This document shows positions 14,495 through 15,732 of a DNA stretch of 15,732 nucleotides, piece after piece. The position numbers and the translations under genes were made by a program. The stretch lies in NCBI GenBank assembly GCA_025935515.1, contig JAICVC010000035.1, positions 1 to 15,732 of the forward strand, in the 5' to 3' direction. This DNA is from Sphingomonas sp. GTDB lineage: Bacteria; Pseudomonadota; Alphaproteobacteria; Sphingomonadales; Sphingomonadaceae. A model generated the notes under the pieces. It was given only the letters and a program-made list of their open reading frames with translations. It ran no database searches and was not told where the DNA came from. The first letter of the stretch is position 1. The number at the start of each line of letters is the position of its first letter.

Positions 14495-15732
14495 TCAGGC
14501 GGGCGTGCCGGTAAGCGAGGTGTCTTCCGGATCGTCGTCCGCGCCGCGGTCAGCCGTGAGGTAGGTCGGGGTCATCATCGTCGGCGCCTTGACCGCCGGC
14601 TTTCCCGGCTGGAGCAGCCGCAGATTGAACTTTTCCTTGAACTGGCAGCCGAACTGCGTGCCCTTGATCCAGCGAACCTCGGCATCGATCAGGCCGCCGG
14701 CGGCGAAATCGAGCTGGACCTGCGCTCCGACCTCTACGGGCTCGCGGCACTCGACCAGCGCTCCGCCGCTCGAGATGTTGCGCAGGCGGGCGCCCCTCAC
14801 CTGGCCCTGGTAGTGGAGCAAAGCGGCGCGAATGATCCGGATTCGCGGTTCGCGGGGCGGCAATTGCTCGGGAAGGGTGGCCGCCCCTTTCGCCGCCAGG
14901 GCGCGCGCCTCCTCGGCCGGCATCGGCTTGCCGAAGATGTACCCCTGGACGAGCGAACAGCCGAGGTTCCGAACCAGAGCCAGCTCTTCCTGGGTCTCGA
15001 CGCCCTCGGCCGTCGTCTGCATCTTGAGGTCGGATGCGAGACCGACCATCGCCCGGATCAGCGCTGCGTTGCGGCCCTCGGGGTCGGACGCGCCGGTGAC
15101 GAACGAGCGGTCGATCTTGATCTTGTCGAACGGCACGCGCTGCAGATAGCTGAGCGACGAATAGCCGGTCCCGAAGTCGTCGAGCGCGAGCTTAACTCCG
15201 ATCGCCTTGAGGCTGCCGATCATGTCGTGGACATGGTCGTCGTTGCTGAGGAACACGCCTTCGGTGATCTCGAGCTCCAGCCGATGCGCGGGGAGGTCGG
15301 TATCGCCGAGCACCATCCGCACCACGGTCGGCAAAGCGTGCGACTTGAACTGGATCGGCGAGAGGTTGACCGCGACGGTGATATGCGCCGGCCAGGTCGC
15401 GGCTTCGGCGCAGGCCGTGCGCATCACCCATTCGCCGATCTCGTTGATGAGGCCGATCTCCTCGGCCAGCGGAATGAAGTCCACCGGACTGACCGGCCCA
15501 TGCTCCGGGTGGTCCCAGCGGATCAGCGCCTCGAAGCCGGTCACGGCCTCGCTCGAGGCGTCGACGCAAGGCTGGTAGACGAGGCGCAGCTGATCCTTCT
15601 CGAGCGCGACGCGGAGATCCGATTCCATCAACTGGCGTTGGCGGGCAGCGTCGTGCATCTCGGGCTCGAAGAAACGGAAGCAGCCCTTGCCGGCCGCCTT
15701 GGCGGCGTAAAGCGCAAGATCGGCGTCGCGCA
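14495..15732 (-). CDS. GGDEF-EAL-PilZ cyclic-di-GMP protein (N-terminal part cut off by window edge)
   Basis: Only the C-terminal 412 residues are in the window. They begin with the end of a GGDEF domain (ADLALYAAKAAGKGCFRFFEPE), followed by a whole EAL domain and a C-terminal PilZ domain. The EAL domain has the residues needed for cyclic-di-GMP hydrolysis: GFEAL (Glu codon 15530-15532), NLSPIQF, LEITEG, LDDFGTGYSSL, KIDRSF, AEGVET and QGYIFGKPMP. It is therefore probably an active phosphodiesterase. The PilZ part (about 14580-14860) keeps NISSGG (N-x-S-x-x-G), but the arginine stretch PREPRIRIIR has no exact RxxxR, so ligand binding there is uncertain. The GGDEF signature lies outside the window, so cyclase activity cannot be judged. 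An ATG at 15658 lies inside the GGDEF-EAL junction and is not the true start. The tail after PilZ is short and low-complexity. Confidence 0.93.
   Translation of the reverse strand, partial: RDADLALYAAKAAGKGCFRFFEPEMHDAARQRQLMESDLRVALEKDQLRLVYQPCVDASSEAVTGFEALIRWDHPEHGPVSPVDFIPLAEEIGLINEIGEWVMRTACAEAATWPAHITVAVNLSPIQFKSHALPTVVRMVLGDTDLPAHRLELEITEGVFLSNDDHVHDMIGSLKAIGVKLALDDFGTGYSSLSYLQRVPFDKIKIDRSFVTGASDPEGRNAALIRAMVGLASDLKMQTTAEGVETQEELALVRNLGCSLVQGYIFGKPMPAEEARALAAKGAATLPEQLPPREPRIRIIRAALLHYQGQVRGARLRNISSGGALVECREPVEVGAQVQLDFAAGGLIDAEVRWIKGTQFGCQFKEKFNLRLLQPGKPAVKAPTMMTPTYLTADRGADDDPEDTSLTGTPA

Noticed and set aside
1..15732. CRISPR arrays, insertion sequences, phage or plasmid genes
   Set aside because: I saw no regularly spaced repeats, transposase or integrase motifs, or terminal inverted repeats in reading the window.

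Overview
The window is about 15.7 kb of GC-rich chromosome from an alphaproteobacterium, most likely a sphingomonad (Sphingomonas or a close relative). The grounds are the base composition, the form of the 180-kDa NAD-glutamate dehydrogenase, the PAS_5-like protein and the PHA-type acetoacetyl-CoA reductase. I infer this from protein resemblance; no 16S or other marker lies here. The content is mostly core metabolism and signalling. I see no insertion sequence, integrase, phage gene, CRISPR array or plasmid gene. No stretch over 300 bases lacks a gene; the longest gap is about 147 bases (14250-14396).

Layout. (1) 1-1440, minus strand: lgt (prolipoprotein diacylglyceryl transferase) overlaps by four bases a MidA/NDUFAF7-type methyltransferase that runs off the left edge. 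(2) 1500-7320, plus strand: a tightly packed run of five genes: an acyl-CoA synthetase-like ANL enzyme, a diverged molybdopterin-subunit-like protein, ferrochelatase hemH, acetoacetyl-CoA reductase phaB, and a small ribbon-helix-helix protein. Three of the four junctions overlap by 1-4 bases. (3) 7277-12783, minus strand: the large NAD-glutamate dehydrogenase, followed 5 bases downstream by a DcsG-like ATP-grasp ligase. The ATP-grasp gene overlaps the end of the ribbon-helix-helix gene by 44 bases, tail to tail. (4) 12855-14249, minus strand: a PAS-domain protein with an acidic linker and an unrecognised C-terminal region. (5) 14397-14472, plus strand: tRNA-Thr(CGU) with encoded CCA. (6) 14495 to the right edge, minus strand: the C-terminal part of a GGDEF-EAL-PilZ cyclic-di-GMP protein.

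How it fits together. The plus-strand run joins acyl-CoA activation, heme synthesis and 3-hydroxyacyl-CoA formation (PHA precursor supply), with a DNA-binding-type small protein last. The minus-strand pair joins glutamate breakdown to 2-oxoglutarate with an amino-acid-ligase-type enzyme of unknown substrate. The right end is signalling (PAS sensor, cyclic-di-GMP enzyme).

I did not find a clearly new biological system. The most unusual item is the 724-residue molybdopterin-subunit-like protein. It keeps the family fold and an N-terminal Arg-Arg export-type signal, but its cofactor-binding loop is altered and the usual catalytic glutamate reads as glycine. Next are a near-consensus CtrA-type box upstream of the PAS gene and the unassigned C-terminal region of that PAS protein.
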